Assembly (NCBI GenBank): GCA_934047225.1
Contig: OW203991.1
Span: 6,572,001-6,636,000 of the forward strand
Direction of reading: 5' to 3'
Source of the DNA: Ypsolopha sequella
Taxonomy: Eukaryota > Arthropoda > Insecta > Lepidoptera > Ypsolophidae
DNA length: 64,000 nt
Shown here: in pieces, positions 44,374 to 56,110 of the stretch
How the letters are laid out: the number at the start of each line of letters is the position of its first letter
Numbering within the stretch: the first letter of the stretch is position 1
Program-made: the position numbers and the translations under genes
The notes under the pieces: generated by a model
Told to the model about the DNA's origin: nothing
The model's database searches: none
What the model saw: only the letters and a program-made list of their open reading frames with translations

Positions 44374-45177
44374 ATCTAAATTAACTATAATAAATAGTTA
44401 ATACTTGCGATTGTCGGCACTTGGTTTAACATCGTCAGCGTCTTGATAAAAACCCTTTTACTGTTTCACAATACAAGTGTTTTTATCAAGATGCATCTAA
44501 ATAGTCATGCGGCATGCAGCAGCGGAGCGAAATATGCAGGTGATCCTCAGCCGTCGGCAGATGAAAGCAGGCGCTAGCGTCGCCAAAGGAATATCAGAAT
44601 TTAGTTTTTGAGGATACCCTAGCAATCTGCTCGCGAAATAAAGCCAAAATAAGGGCGCACCAAGCGTTTGCCTTTATCTCTATCTTTTTCTCTATGTGTA
44701 AATAGTATAGAAAATAACCGAACTTTTGCACTATTTCTATGTTTTTCGTTGTTATTTTCATCATATTATTCTTAAATAAAAAACTATCGTGTATCAACGC
44801 TAAATTTATCTATGAACTTTGTTTTTAGTAAATGAATCATCATATCAAATTACTTATTTATATGAAGAAGTAGGGAATAAGAGGAAAAAATTACTCGAAA
44901 AGAGGTAACTTTGCGAATTTATTCTATGTGTATACTATCTAGTATATATCCCCAATAATACCAATATATTTCCCTAGATTTTAATTTAATTGTTTACTAC
45001 TTCAAACAAGGGTTATAAAAACGCGTTTGTAAAAAGCTCGGTGCGCTCTTAAATTAATTAAGAATCATAGAAACGGTTACAAACTAAAAAAAGAAAGGAA
45101 AGTTATATCTAGTAGTGGGCTGGGCCGATCGGCATTAGTAAAATATATAATTATAGCGCACGCACGCAGCGATGAAT
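44374..45177. other. EGLN intron sequence, nothing recognised
   Basis: AT-rich. The phrase acaagtgtttttatcaa near 44472 resembles 38510-38525. No gene is supported. Confidence 0.45.
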
Positions 45178-45490
45178 TGTGGAACGGGTTGCAATGAGTT
45201 ATAACTTATAAACGACCATTTCGTATGACTTTGACAAGCATCTATGCAAGCATCGAATCGAGCATCGCAAATAATTTCCGATGCTCTCTGCATCGTATTC
45301 TTACACAAGCCACACACTTATCTGTTCCGGTGGCGAAGGCGGTCACATTGTGAATATAGAAGCCATTTGAGTTTGGCCCACCGGAACAGATAAGAACAGA
45401 TTGTGGCTCCGCATGTTATCTGTCATTTTGACAGGTAAAAAAATGGTCGTTTATCACACGTCCATCGTTGCAACCCGTTGCACAGTCCAC
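45178..45490. repeat. Long imperfect foldback
   Basis: The arms aacgggttgcaat, ataaacgaccatt and cttatctgttccggtgg are mirrored by ccaccggaacagataag, aatggtcgttta and gttgcaacccgtt. About 140-bp arms, degenerate. Confidence 0.65.
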
Positions 45491-45630
45491 GTGGTTATAA
45501 ACGCGACAATTGAAAATGACATGAAAAAAAGAAAGAGGGAGCTATATGCAGCAGCGAAAGAACGATGTTATACGAATAAAAGTAACATATAATACAGACT
45601 GTCTCATACACTCGTACTTGTATTAGTCTA

Positions 45631-46034
45631 GGAGGCGCTGAACAAAAAAATCATCTCAATTTGTTATGAAAATGTTGTGCTTTGTTTAATGAGGTCCATC
45701 CTCTTGCACTCTTGCACCACGTCCTCACTCACTCTTTATTTCCTCTGGGCCAAATCTATGTGAAGTTGCAAATTGATCGGACTTCATACGCGTGATAACG
45801 ACAAGGCTGATTATTTTCTATGTTGCTGTACACCTACCACATGTACTGCTTTTGAAATGAAAGACCGTTTCCACGTTGCTTTCACAAACCTGGGGCTCTA
45901 CCGCGTAATTCTCATTTGTATCAACTTCAAGCAAATGCATCCGAAACGCAACAGCTGTACCTAGACAGACGGTGACATAACGAAGCACAACATTTCCATA
46001 ACAAAAAGAGACGATTTTTTTGTTCAGCGCCTCC
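45631..46034. mobile_element. TA-flanked MITE
   Basis: TA flanks both ends. The tip ggaggcgctgaacaaaaaaa mirrors tttttttgttcagcgcctcc. It has no coding capacity and carries a half copy of MITE G. Tc1/mariner-type target. Confidence 0.8.
45892..45945 (+). repeat. MITE family G, half copy
   Basis: ggggctctaccgcgtaattc through tcaacttcaagcaaatgcat matches the left arm only. Confidence 0.7.
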
Positions 46035-46131
46035 TATACTACATAATATATTATATTTACATTATTCCCTTCTGAGTTTAGTTTATGCCATGAAAAAGGC
46101 AGAATCAAGTGTTTTCTATGTATATTATTTA

Positions 46132-46786
<655 letters not shown>

Positions 46787-46851
46787 TTAATCGTGCGCGA
46801 CTTCACTAGTTGAATCACATAATGTGCATGTGCAAGAAGCGTGACGTACTG

Positions 46852-47318
46852 TGAGCACGCGATATGACGGCAGTGCTTTGTATCACCATAGGTTTTAAAA
46901 ATAGCGGGAAGTGAAGAGAAATAATTACGAAGATGAAAGATCTGACCTTGGGAAGGAGCTGCATGCACCACAAACCACGCTTCGCCTGAGCCACCAAGTC
47001 TCTGGTGTTCTCCAAGATGGTTTTCTTCTTCCTCTTCGTGCCTGGTTGCGCTCTTCTCGGCTAATCTTCTTCGTAATAGTAATAGATGAAAATGAGGCGC
47101 ACAGCGGGTGCGATCTCAAAAAATGGCGGGCGGTAGGGTCGAGGTAGGACCTAGTCGAATGACAATCAGCGTATACCTCCGGCGTGAAAGGCTTCTGATT
47201 GACGACTGATTGATTTGCGTCCAAAACTAAGCGGGTGGAGATGCAGCGAAAATGACAGTTGAAAATATTAATTCACAACTACCCCGCATTATGAGAGCCA
47301 CAAGAAGTGGCGCGAACA
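46852..47318 (-). repeat. 3' LTR of BEL/Pao element 3
   Basis: Appears identical to 50343-50809; starts TG and ends CA on either strand. Confidence 0.95.
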
Positions 47319-47399
47319 TTTGCCCCCGGCGTTAAAACCATTGGTTTTAAAATAAGAATAGAAAAGTAAAAATAAGACAGAGAATAACGAAATTTTGAA

Positions 47400-47655
47400 G
47401 CGGGGGCAAAGAAAGGAGTTATTGAGATGGGAGAGGGCAAAGACGCACGACAGGTCGTTTGTAAACACCTGTCGTCGTTTTGACAGAAGCTACCCTAATG
47501 ACATTATCTTTGCCAGGGTATACAGCTACAATAACACCGAGCGGCCATTGAAGCGGTGGATATGTAACCTTTAGTTAGGTATTCATTTATTATATTGTTA
47601 TACTCGGAACGTAAATCTGCGTTAGAAACAAACCTACGCTCAAGAGACATAAAAC
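47400..47655 (-). pseudogene. Fused reverse transcriptase start and integrase end
   Basis: On the minus strand, from about 47652, a frame one base out of register with gag-pro reads L-E-R-R-F-V-S-N and Y-N-N-I-I-N-E-Y-L, the linker before BEL/Pao reverse transcriptase. At about 47556 it meets, in another frame, W-P-L-G-V-I-V-A-V-Y-P-G-K-D and V-V-R-L-C-P-L, the end of the DUF5641 integrase tail. The join marks the deletion. The frame change lies near a run of seven T at 47658-47664, which could be a real mutation or a base-calling slip. Confidence 0.75.
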
Positions 47656-49880
47656 ACTTTTTTTGCGTGATGGTACGAGTTTCCTAGTATGTTAGGATTC
47701 CGTGCGAACGGTAAAGAAACCGAATAGCGACCAGCGGGGTCACGTGACACATGGTTAATAAATAATTTTTCACATTCATCATTTGCGGGACTAGAAGCAG
47801 GTTCACAATGCACCTCTTCTAATTGCCAAAATTTTTGTAAAATAAAATCTATTGGCGGTTCAATCTCCATATAAGAGCATAACGAAATTGAACATGCGGT
47901 ATTTTGGTAAACAGGCGTATTACCAATTAGCGTAAAACCGAAGATGGTCTGAAATCCCGTCGGCGTACCCGGGGGACCAGAGACGCGGCCTGATAACAAG
48001 ATATCCGCGAATAAAGATGCACCGATAAGAATATCAATCTCACCCGGTAAGTAAAATGTTTCATCAGCAAGTGTGATATCTTTTAAATACGAAAGCGTAG
48101 ACAAATCCACCTGCACCGATGGTAAGTTGTCGGTAATACGGTCGATTACATAAGTGTCAAGCGAAATTGAAACCGAATCATCAAATCGTGAAAACAATTT
48201 AAGGTTTGTCGCACCCTTAATTGGGTTTGATGAAGAGCCGATGCCCTTAACAAAAGCGCGGGGAATTTTCTCATATTTTAAGTTAAGCTTCTCACAACAG
48301 GAAACCGTCGAAAAACTGGATTGTGACGCAGGGTCGCAGAGCGCACGTAGACGGACAGACATACCGTTAGAATCTTTCACAATCACTTGAATTGTACCTA
48401 AAAGGCATGTTTCATTACGCTGCGAGTTAGGCTGTAAGTTACATAAAGAAATATTATTACTCGCAGTTGGTACGGATTGAGAATCATTAGTCATATGTTC
48501 TGTGTTAGTCGCCGATACGGCAGGATCCACCAACCTCGAAGATTGCGTATGTGTGCGTGGAGACACGGTAATATTTTGACCAAGCGCGGTGTGAGTATTC
48601 ATCACATTTTGTTTGCGGCACAACATCGAATGGTGTTTACAATTACAATGGCGGCAATTATAAGACGATTTACAAGCGGAATTGTTATGCGTAATACTTA
48701 AACAATTGGTGCAACCGTTATTAGATTTGATGAACTGAAATCTTTTCTCGATATCTAGTTTCACAAATTCGGGACACTTATATAAATTATAGTGTTTTAA
48801 TTGTTTACATAGCGGACAACAATTATTATTGGTCGAAGCGGAGACAAAAGCATGGGTTGACTTGGTACTGTACCCGGTTTTGTTGTTATTATTATTAACG
48901 GAGCGGTTCGGAGCGGGAGCGGTAATTGCGGGTGCAGTGCGGTTCAGTATCTTAGTTTGTTCCCGTAAAAATGATATTAATTCATCATAATGGGGTAAAT
49001 CGGAACCACGTTTAAACATTTCAAATGAACGAGCGGTTTCAACATCAAGTTTTTTAAGGGCCAAATACATAAGGATAAAATCCGAAAGATCTTTAATATT
49101 CAGCGATTTTAAACACGAAACAGCGGAACAGAACTTGTCTAAAAACAAGTCCAAGTTTTTTGAACTAGCGGTAGTTAAAGGGCGAAATTCAAACATTTGA
49201 TCCAAATAAGTAGTGGCTAAACTACGCGAGTCTTGAAAAGTAGAAACGAGTGTTTTCCAGATTATGTCGTAGTTAGTTGCGTTCGGTGTGATTCCAGAAC
49301 AAATCGAAAGTGCCCGGCCAGAAAGTTTACCCATCAGGTATTGTACTCGTTCGTTGTCGGTCAAGTCCGGATTATCGTGAATCGTGGTTTTAAATGTTTC
49401 ATAGAATGTTGGCCACATAGTAGCTTCACCAGAAAAACCAACGAGTTCCAGTTTTGGAAGCTTGATAGTAGGTTTTTTGGGACATTCCATGTCACGTGGA
49501 GCTTTAACTTTAGAGTCAGCCGATTTCGAAGAATGTGATAACTTCCGGTTGATGTATTTGCAATGGGAGTAAAGATCCTCAAAAGCTGACCAACTTTGAT
49601 AATTTGGTTCAAAATTAGGATTTATCAATACCTCTGTGTCATTAATTTCATCTATGATTACATGAATTTCTGAGCGTACAGTATCCAAAGTTTCGACATT
49701 GGCCATAAACAATTCTGCCGAAGAAACATCCTCTAAAGCGGTTTTAGAAAAGTCATAAACTCTCTGAAGGCGATTAAACAATTCTTGCCTTTTATTTTTA
49801 AGCTTCTTTAAACTATACGACATCTTTAATTTTGCAGCTTCTGCGGAATTTGGCATGTTATATAGTACAAAGTTAGGCAA
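47640..49880 (-). CDS. Gag-protease polyprotein of BEL/Pao element 3, 746 aa
   Basis: Met at 49880 opens a 746-codon frame. Residues 20-90 look coiled coil. About 150-310 match DUF1759 (landmarks W-P-T-F-Y-E-T-F and M-G-K-L-S-G-R-A-L). Three Cys-His clusters follow at about 355-430 (C-P-L-C, C-T-N-C and C-R-H-C starts). About 500-680 match the DUF1758 aspartic protease: A-L-C-D-P-A-S-Q-S-S-F with the candidate catalytic Asp, and later I-D-I-L-I-G-A-S-L-F. The end matches the linker to reverse transcriptase. The frame has no stop or shift, unlike element 1. It would form the particle shell and cut the polyprotein. The usual D-S-G motif is D-P-A here, which also occurs in the family to my knowledge. 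Confidence 0.9.
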   Translation of the reverse strand: MPNFVLYNMPNSAEAAKLKMSYSLKKLKNKRQELFNRLQRVYDFSKTALEDVSSAELFMANVETLDTVRSEIHVIIDEINDTEVLINPNFEPNYQSWSAFEDLYSHCKYINRKLSHSSKSADSKVKAPRDMECPKKPTIKLPKLELVGFSGEATMWPTFYETFKTTIHDNPDLTDNERVQYLMGKLSGRALSICSGITPNATNYDIIWKTLVSTFQDSRSLATTYLDQMFEFRPLTTASSKNLDLFLDKFCSAVSCLKSLNIKDLSDFILMYLALKKLDVETARSFEMFKRGSDLPHYDELISFLREQTKILNRTAPAITAPAPNRSVNNNNNKTGYSTKSTHAFVSASTNNNCCPLCKQLKHYNLYKCPEFVKLDIEKRFQFIKSNNGCTNCLSITHNNSACKSSYNCRHCNCKHHSMLCRKQNVMNTHTALGQNITVSPRTHTQSSRLVDPAVSATNTEHMTNDSQSVPTASNNISLCNLQPNSQRNETCLLGTIQVIVKDSNGMSVRLRALCDPASQSSFSTVSCCEKLNLKYEKIPRAFVKGIGSSSNPIKGATNLKLFSRFDDSVSISLDTYVIDRITDNLPSVQVDLSTLSYLKDITLADETFYLPGEIDILIGASLFADILLSGRVSGPPGTPTGFQTIFGFTLIGNTPVYQNTACSISLCSYMEIEPPIDFILQKFWQLEEVHCEPASSPANDECEKLFINHVSRDPAGRYSVSLPFARNPNILGNSYHHAKKVFYVS

Positions 49881-50318
49881 GTACCAGAACTATTGAAAGT
49901 TTTATACTGACTACAACATAGAATAATGCTAATGAGTTAGAGATAACACGGGCGGCGGACGAACCTGTGTACGAGTACCTCTCGATAATATTAAGAATTA
50001 GCAGGTAGGCAGATAATATTTTCTGTGAAATGATCAAATGGTATAATCGCAGCGGATAAATTAACAGAATGGCGTATTTCACTGTAGATAATTTATAATT
50101 TCCAGTATATAGGAAATGGAATCACTAATATTTTGACGAATGCGGGGTTTTAATGCATAGATAATGCAAATAAGAGCGGGAATGCGGGGTAATACTGCGG
50201 GCAGAGTGAAAATTAGAGCGGAATTCACGTGTTCTTTAGACAAAGAACATGAAGATAGCGGTTGGAAATACCAAAAAATGGTTATAGATCGCAGATCAAA
50301 GGGCCTAAAATGGATCTA

Positions 50319-50337
50319 GATCCGGCTCGAAGGACCA
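50319..50337 (-). promoter_or_regulatory. Primer binding site of BEL/Pao element 3
   Basis: On the minus strand TGGTCCTTCGAGCCGGATC starts about five bases after the 5' LTR. It is the same Tyr tRNA-type site as in element 2. Confidence 0.75.
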
Positions 50338-50342
50338 AAAAA

Positions 50343-50809
50343 TGAGCACGCGATATGACGGCAGTGCTTTGTATCACCATAGGTTTTAAAAATAGCGGGA
50401 AGTGAAGAGAAATAATTACGAAGATGAAAGATCTGACCTTGGGAAGGAGCTGCATGCACCACAAACCACGCTTCGCCTGAGCCACCAAGTCTCTGGTGTT
50501 CTCCAAGATGGTTTTCTTCTTCCTCTTCGTGCCTGGTTGCGCTCTTCTCGGCTAATCTTCTTCGTAATAGTAATAGATGAAAATGAGGCGCACAGCGGGT
50601 GCGATCTCAAAAAATGGCGGGCGGTAGGGTCGAGGTAGGACCTAGTCGAATGACAATCAGCGTATACCTCCGGCGTGAAAGGCTTCTGATTGACGACTGA
50701 TTGATTTGCGTCCAAAACTAAGCGGGTGGAGATGCAGCGAAAATGACAGTTGAAAATATTAATTCACAACTACCCCGCATTATGAGAGCCACAAGAAGTG
50801 GCGCGAACA
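50343..50809 (-). repeat. 5' LTR of BEL/Pao element 3
   Basis: Appears identical to 46852-47318. TACTG follows at 50810-50814. Confidence 0.95.
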
Positions 50810-50977
50810 TACTGTTTAATCGCAAAACATCGTGTCACGCTCCTCGCACTTGTGATTCAACTAAGTTGCGTCGCGCGCGTTTAAACACTATGCTACGACT
50901 GCATTGAGAAATTGGAACAAGAGTGCTTGTTTACTAAACGAACGAAGTTAATATTATAACATCAGTCCAACAATATA

Positions 50978-51586
50978 CAGTGTGTCCCTCCTACAAGTGC
51001 ACATCCGAAAAGGGGTGAAACTAGACCTTATTTTATCGACAAAAAAAGATTTTTTTTAGAAAATCTTTGTTTTGTAAATTTACGTTTTAAATTTTTTTTT
51101 GCCTACCGTGGAGACTATGTATAAAATATGTCATAACTTTTGATCTACCGCGAGTAATGCAATGAAATAAAACTGTTATAATCCTTAAAAAATAGACGTC
51201 CCATACCAAATCAAAAACAAAACATAATCAACTACCATTACCATAAAAATAATATCCTAAAAGATTGTTTCTTTAATTTTTCCGTCTTTTTTTTTCAATA
51301 ATAGTCAATTTTTTCAAAATAATGTCCCCGTTTCACTATACTTTTATTCCTATTTATCATTGCCTATTCCATTATCTTTCTAACAAAAAAAAATACAACA
51401 TTCTATCATAAATACAATATTTTCTACGAGCGGTTAACCAAAGGCACTGCGCTCGCGCGCGTCCCATACAAAGATACCCAGGTGGATAATTTTTTCACGA
51501 TAAAAAAAAAAAACTTTGTTTTTGTCGATATATTTAGATCTAGTTTCACCCACTTTCGGATGTGCACTTTTACGAGGGACACACTG
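50978..51586. mobile_element. TA-flanked MITE with 50-bp TIRs
   Basis: TA lies on both sides. The tip cagtgtgtccctcctacaag mirrors gagggacacactg; inner arms gtgcacatccgaaa and ttttgtcgata-like stretches also pair. No transposase. Confidence 0.85.
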
Positions 51587-51588
51587 TA

Positions 51589-52119
51589 TACTGGTGGACA
51601 TAAAAATCGACTCAAGTATTGTTGTCCTACATTCAAGGGAATAACCCAATCGTACAAACAAACATATGAAATATATATATCATTTTAAAGGTATAGGCCT
51701 CCATCTTTGAATAAATGCATTTTGGTTTAAAAGTATTCGCTATACAGGACGTGAAATTCATTTAATTAATTAAAAACTTATTAGGTCAATGAAGAACCGG
51801 CTGCAAGCAGTTATAAGGGCTAGAGGGGGGAACACGAAGTACTAATGTTAAACTTAATTAATGAATAAATGAATGATTTTGTAAAATAAGTTTTATATTT
51901 TTATTTTTCGCTATTTGATTATGTCAATATTTATCACTTAAAAAAAAATTACAGCCTGTATAGCAAATGCTTTAAGACAAAAATGCATTTAATCAAAGGT
52001 GGAGGCCTATACCTTTAAAATGATATGTTATATATTTCATATGTTTATGTTTGTATGATTGGGTTATTTCCTTAAATGTAGAACAACAATGCTTGAGACG
52101 ATTTTTATGTCCACCAGTG
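51589..52119. mobile_element. TA-flanked MITE with about 130-bp TIRs
   Basis: The tip tactggtggacataaaaatc mirrors gatttttatgtccaccagtg. The arms continue through gggaataacccaatc, catatgaaatata and aaaggtataggcctccac or their complements. TA flanks both sides; the left TA is shared with the neighbouring MITE. Confidence 0.85.
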
Positions 52120-52271
52120 TAGGTACTTATAAAATAGCTTTTGATGTTGTAAGTACTTCATTGTAGCATGGGAATAGATCAAATTAATTAGAAATAAAGG
52201 ACCCAGTGAAATAATGTACCTACATACGTTTTTCGTTTTAAAATTATGTCGCGAACGGTTTGACAAAAAAT

Positions 52272-52896
52272 GGTATCGATTCGGTGTAACACGACATAAA
52301 TTCTTTGACAGGACTTACCTTATTTTAATCGTCCTACCTTTTTTTTCTTTATCAAAAAGATAAGGATAGAACGCTTAAAATAAGTTTAGTTCTGTCAAAT
52401 AAGTTAAGAGGATGGCATACCCTAGCAACTTTTTTTATTACCCGTCCAGCACAATAAGTCCAATGGCAAATACCTTATTCGCTTTTGATAGAGGCAATTA
52501 TATGTTGGCTCATGGGCCCCTTTTTCTTGGACGCGTAATACTCACTAGTATCACGCAGCGAAACAAATTGGTATGTTTTTAACTAATACTGAAATATTTT
52601 GTAGGGAAAAAATATTGGATTTAAGTAGAATCCCTTCATATTTCTACTAACTATTTTATGAAAAAAAAAAATCAAATTCTTGAAACGAACGTTTGAAAAC
52701 AAAAAAAAAGAGGGCGGAAAACATTTATTTTTTTGACAAGACTATAAAAAAATCCCTAGATAAAAGATCAATAAATTAAACATATTTTCTTCAATATAAG
52801 GAGAGACCTAGTTTCTTCCAATGAACCCTTGAAAACCTGGCGATGTTGATGTTCTAGCGTCAGGTGTCCCGTTAAGATGTGCTACACCGAATCGAA
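52272..52896. repeat. MITE family C, copy 5, interrupted
   Basis: The left arm ggtatcgattcggtgtaaca and most of the right arm (gttctgtcaaataag) are present to 52407. The right tip gatgtgctacaccgaatcga resumes at 52876. The insert is TTAA-flanked. Confidence 0.75.
52408..52871. mobile_element. TTAA-flanked insert in MITE C copy 5
   Basis: TTAA lies at 52404-52407 and 52872-52875. The ends (gaggatggcataccctagc and, from the right, cgggacacctgacgctag) are at best weakly inverted. No coding capacity. Only copy in the window. Confidence 0.6.
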
Positions 52897-53198
52897 AGAA
52901 TAAAGATTTTTGGAATAGGAGTTAACTTTGACTAAAGGGAGTTAATCTAAACCACCAGATAGATGGAGAAATACATAGGCTATGAAACTCTTGCAAGAAA
53001 GATAAGAAGTATGATATGAATAAGTTGGTATCAACAAATGTGGACATAGGTATAAAGCGAAATGTGAAGTCGAACCCTTTAGTATGATAAAATATACAGT
53101 GGATTATCAAAAAGTGTGAGGTCAATCACCGATTAGTATGTTGTCACAGTGAAAGTTAAAGTTCAAGCGCCGAAGAGAATCACTGTCTTATAGGTAGA

Positions 53199-53538
53199 GA
53201 TCGGAATTAGGTAGTGTGATTTTTGAATTTGGAAATAAATGTTGATATTAATATTGATACAATGTTGATCGGAATTAGGTAGTGTGATTTTTAAATTTGG
53301 AAATAAATGTTGATATTGATATGGATACAATGTAGATCGGAATTAGGTAGTGTGATTTTTGAATTTGGAAATAAATGTTGATATTGATATGGATACAATG
53401 TTGATCGGAATTAGGTAGTGTGATTTTTGAATTTGGAAATAAATGTTGATATTGATATGGATACAATGTAGATCGGAATTAGGTAGTGTGATTTTTGAAT
53501 TTGGAACTAAATGTTAATATTAATATGGATACAATGTA
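53199..53538 (+). repeat. Minisatellite, 68-bp unit, five copies
   Basis: tcggaattaggtagtgtgat recurs at 53201, 53269, 53337, 53405 and 53473. Units differ by a few bases, with alternating gttgatc and gtagatc joints. Confidence 0.9.
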
Positions 53539-53587
53539 TACTACCTTAAATATAAATTCATCGGAGATTACAAATTCTAACCCTTAA

Positions 53588-54551
53588 CCACTGACGTACG
53601 TATGTGGTACGTCATCGTAATGGTTTTTCGTTCAATACTTAATTTTACGTAGGAATTTCGGCGCATCCTTTTTGGTAGTTTCCTAGTTGCCAGTGACGTG
53701 TGTGTGGCGGGGGAGAGTGTACGCGTAGCATGCTCCTAAGCAGTTAAATTCAACTTCTCGACGTATGAGGTACGTACGTCAGTGTTAATGTGACTTTTTT
53801 GAGAATACTTATTTATGTTTGTCAGCAGACGAAATGCATCGTAAGTGGTCAAATTTTTCTTCTGGGCCATCTACATAAAAAAATTACGAGTTCAAGTGAA
53901 TAGTGCCAATAATGAAGAAGTTATCGAACCTTGGCTTCGTGAGCCTGACGAATCATCGGCCGATGAAAATGATTCATTCAGTCGGATCGCGATGTGTCTT
54001 CCGAGGACGAAAATTTTAAGGATGAAGTGGCTCCTGCTCGTGATTCAGAATATTTTGAAAGTGAAGAGGCTCCTGCTTGTGTATATATATTATGGATATA
54101 TATATATAGTAGATAGATACCCGACAAAGCTGTCAAGCTTGCCGTAAACCGGTCAGTTTGCAGTGCTCTAAGCCTACCTGCAACAACTGCTGTTAAAAAG
54201 TGCCTTTTAATTAGATTTATGGCAATTGTGATTTTTTTCTAATTAAAGCCATCCTTAATAATTAATACAACTCAAAAAAGAAGTTCCTATTTTGACAAAA
54301 TATTTTTGTGTTGATTTTAAAAAAATGTCTATGTTACTTTCGTTGCCTCTAAGGTTGTTAATTAATAAATATTTTTCTATGAATATTATAACTGTTTTTT
54401 TATCATCCTTATATCATTTAAATGTGTATTTATAAACTCACTGCAATAATCACCATATGTACCCTCCATTGTTGAATCAGGAGGGTTTTAAAATTAAGTA
54501 CGTATCCCGTACGTACGTCAGTGGTAGTGTAACAAAATGACACGTCAGTGG
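53588..54551 (+). mobile_element. Internally deleted piggyBac-like element
   Basis: TTAA flanks both ends. The tip ccactgacgtacgt mirrors acgtacgtcagtgg, and an extra cacgtcagtgg lies at the very right. At about 53905-53980 the + strand reads an acidic piggyBac-like N-terminus (E-P-D-E-S-S-A-D-E-N-D). Near 54137-54193 it reads a Cys-rich tail C-R-K-P-V, then C-S-K-P-T-C-N-N-C-C and a stop, like the C-terminal Cys-rich domain of piggyBac transposases. The catalytic middle is gone. Confidence 0.75.
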
Positions 54552-55740
54552 TTAAGGGCTAAGCAACGACTGATAAAAAATTTTTATTGAAATGTCACTG
54601 CTTCTCTTTTTTAATATAGCAGCGGACGCCATGAGTAAGTAAGTAAGTAAATAAATCGTTTATTTCTGAGAATTCGCGTTTACAATGGATGTTACATATA
54701 ATTACAGTTCCAACAAATTCAACCATGTCATGGCGTACAAATATTTGGTTGTATATTTAAATCATGCACTAACAAAAAACAAATCGAGAATACATACATA
54801 CATATTATAATAATACATACATATTATAAAATATGTATGTCAATTAAATAAAAACAAATGTCACTATATAGTATGTAAAAAAAAAATTGAAGTTGGAACA
54901 AAACAATCTTAGAAACATCAAACTAGTTACAATGAAAAAATGTCTGTAGTGTTCTTTATATTATAAATGTCATAATCAAATAATATTTATATTTATTCGT
55001 ATCCTATGTATTCCTTGACCGTGTAAAAACATTTATCTAGTAAAAAATCTTTAAGCTTTCTATGGAACAAGGGATATGGCAACATTTTAAAATCATTTAA
55101 TAAATAAAGGCACGATAAGATATGTATAATACAAGTGTCCCAAAAGAAAGTGTATATTTGGTTAGCTTACTGCGTAAACGCAAAAAACCTGAGGGGTGCG
55201 GGGGGTATGTCAAGCGATAGCCTGGCTTCTGGGAATTTAGACAATATAAAAGTTTTCTCGAGGGTGGACCGTGCGTTCTGTATGCTAGCATTTTACAACT
55301 ACCCTAAAAACGGTGATTCAGCGAAAAAGAACGGAGAAAATTTTGCAGTCATTGTGGTTTGCATAACTTAAATGTTGCGTCAAGTGTTCTCCTCATTCGA
55401 AAATGGATTAAAAAGTGCTAAAGCGGTCTTCTTAAACTTTTCAACCCATTTTCGAATAAAGTTATCTTGACTAATTGTGCATTCAATTTCAAACTCATAT
55501 GCTTTATAAACCTCGAACTATTGGCGTCAACTGCCACATACCAAAATATTTTTAAATTTTTGACTTCTAAACAAGAAATATATAGTCGAGTTATGCACTT
55601 TGTACTAAGGGACGACGTTTAACCTTAAGAGCCCGCTCCGAATCGTTCTTCATACATATACTTATCTCAGTACCAAAATAAATTGCAAAAGAGAAAAAAA
55701 AACCAAATAAATTTTAGGCTTTCATATAAAGGTCCATCCA
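54552..55740. other. Interval without recognised genes
   Basis: AT-rich, with short direct repeats (acatacatattataa twice near 54795-54830; agtaagtaagtaagtaaata at 54634). Open frames here stay under 80 codons and are not supported. Confidence 0.45.
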
Positions 55741-56110
55741 TCCATCCATCCATCAGCCTAGTTAGTCCACTGCTGGACATAAGCCTTTCCAGGACTTTGC
55801 CACTCCCGGCGGTCATCCTGGAAGAATTGTCCATACTCACACACGCTGGGCAGGCGGGTTGGTGAGCGAGCGCGGTGCCGGAACCCTCGCACCAGTGACG
55901 CCGCCGCGCCCCATCAACAGTCTGTTCCATATAAAGCCCGGCTATTAGGGATGGATATACCGCCATGCATCGGTCCCAGGCCTGGTGGGCCTCCTGGTTT
56001 TTTGCCTGTGAGCTGTCCTCTTATTCTCCCCCGAATTTTTTCGAGGGGGTCTCCAAGTAAGATGGTGGTACTTCCACAGTCGAGCCCGGCATCAGCTCTA
56101 CCACCTTCTA
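55741..56110 (-). repeat. LINE 3'-region fragment, copy 2, with (ATGG)n tail
   Basis: Inverted relative to 17895-18168: gcctgcccagcgtgtgtgag, gccgggctttatat and ccaccatcttacttggagac complements are shared. Its 3' tail is a run of about five ATGG units on the minus strand (55741-55760). Confidence 0.75.

Larger units (their letters stand above)
46852..50809 (-). mobile_element. Young BEL/Pao LTR element with intact Gag-Pro and deleted pol (element 3)
   Basis: LTRs of 467 bp at 46852-47318 and 50343-50809 appear identical by eye. TACTG flanks both ends, a perfect 5-bp duplication. The element reads on the minus strand: 5' LTR on the right, Tyr-type primer site (50319-50337), leader, one long gag-protease frame (47640-49880), a stub of reverse transcriptase, then directly the C-terminal end of integrase, and the 3' LTR. 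Reverse transcriptase, RNase H and the integrase core are gone. It looks like a recently moved deletion derivative that still could make Gag and protease. It lies upstream of EGLN exon A, inside MITE A. Confidence 0.95.

Noticed and set aside
46911..47224. Open frames of 78 and 99 codons repeated at 50402-50715
   Set aside because: Same reason: they are LTR sequence of BEL/Pao element 3.
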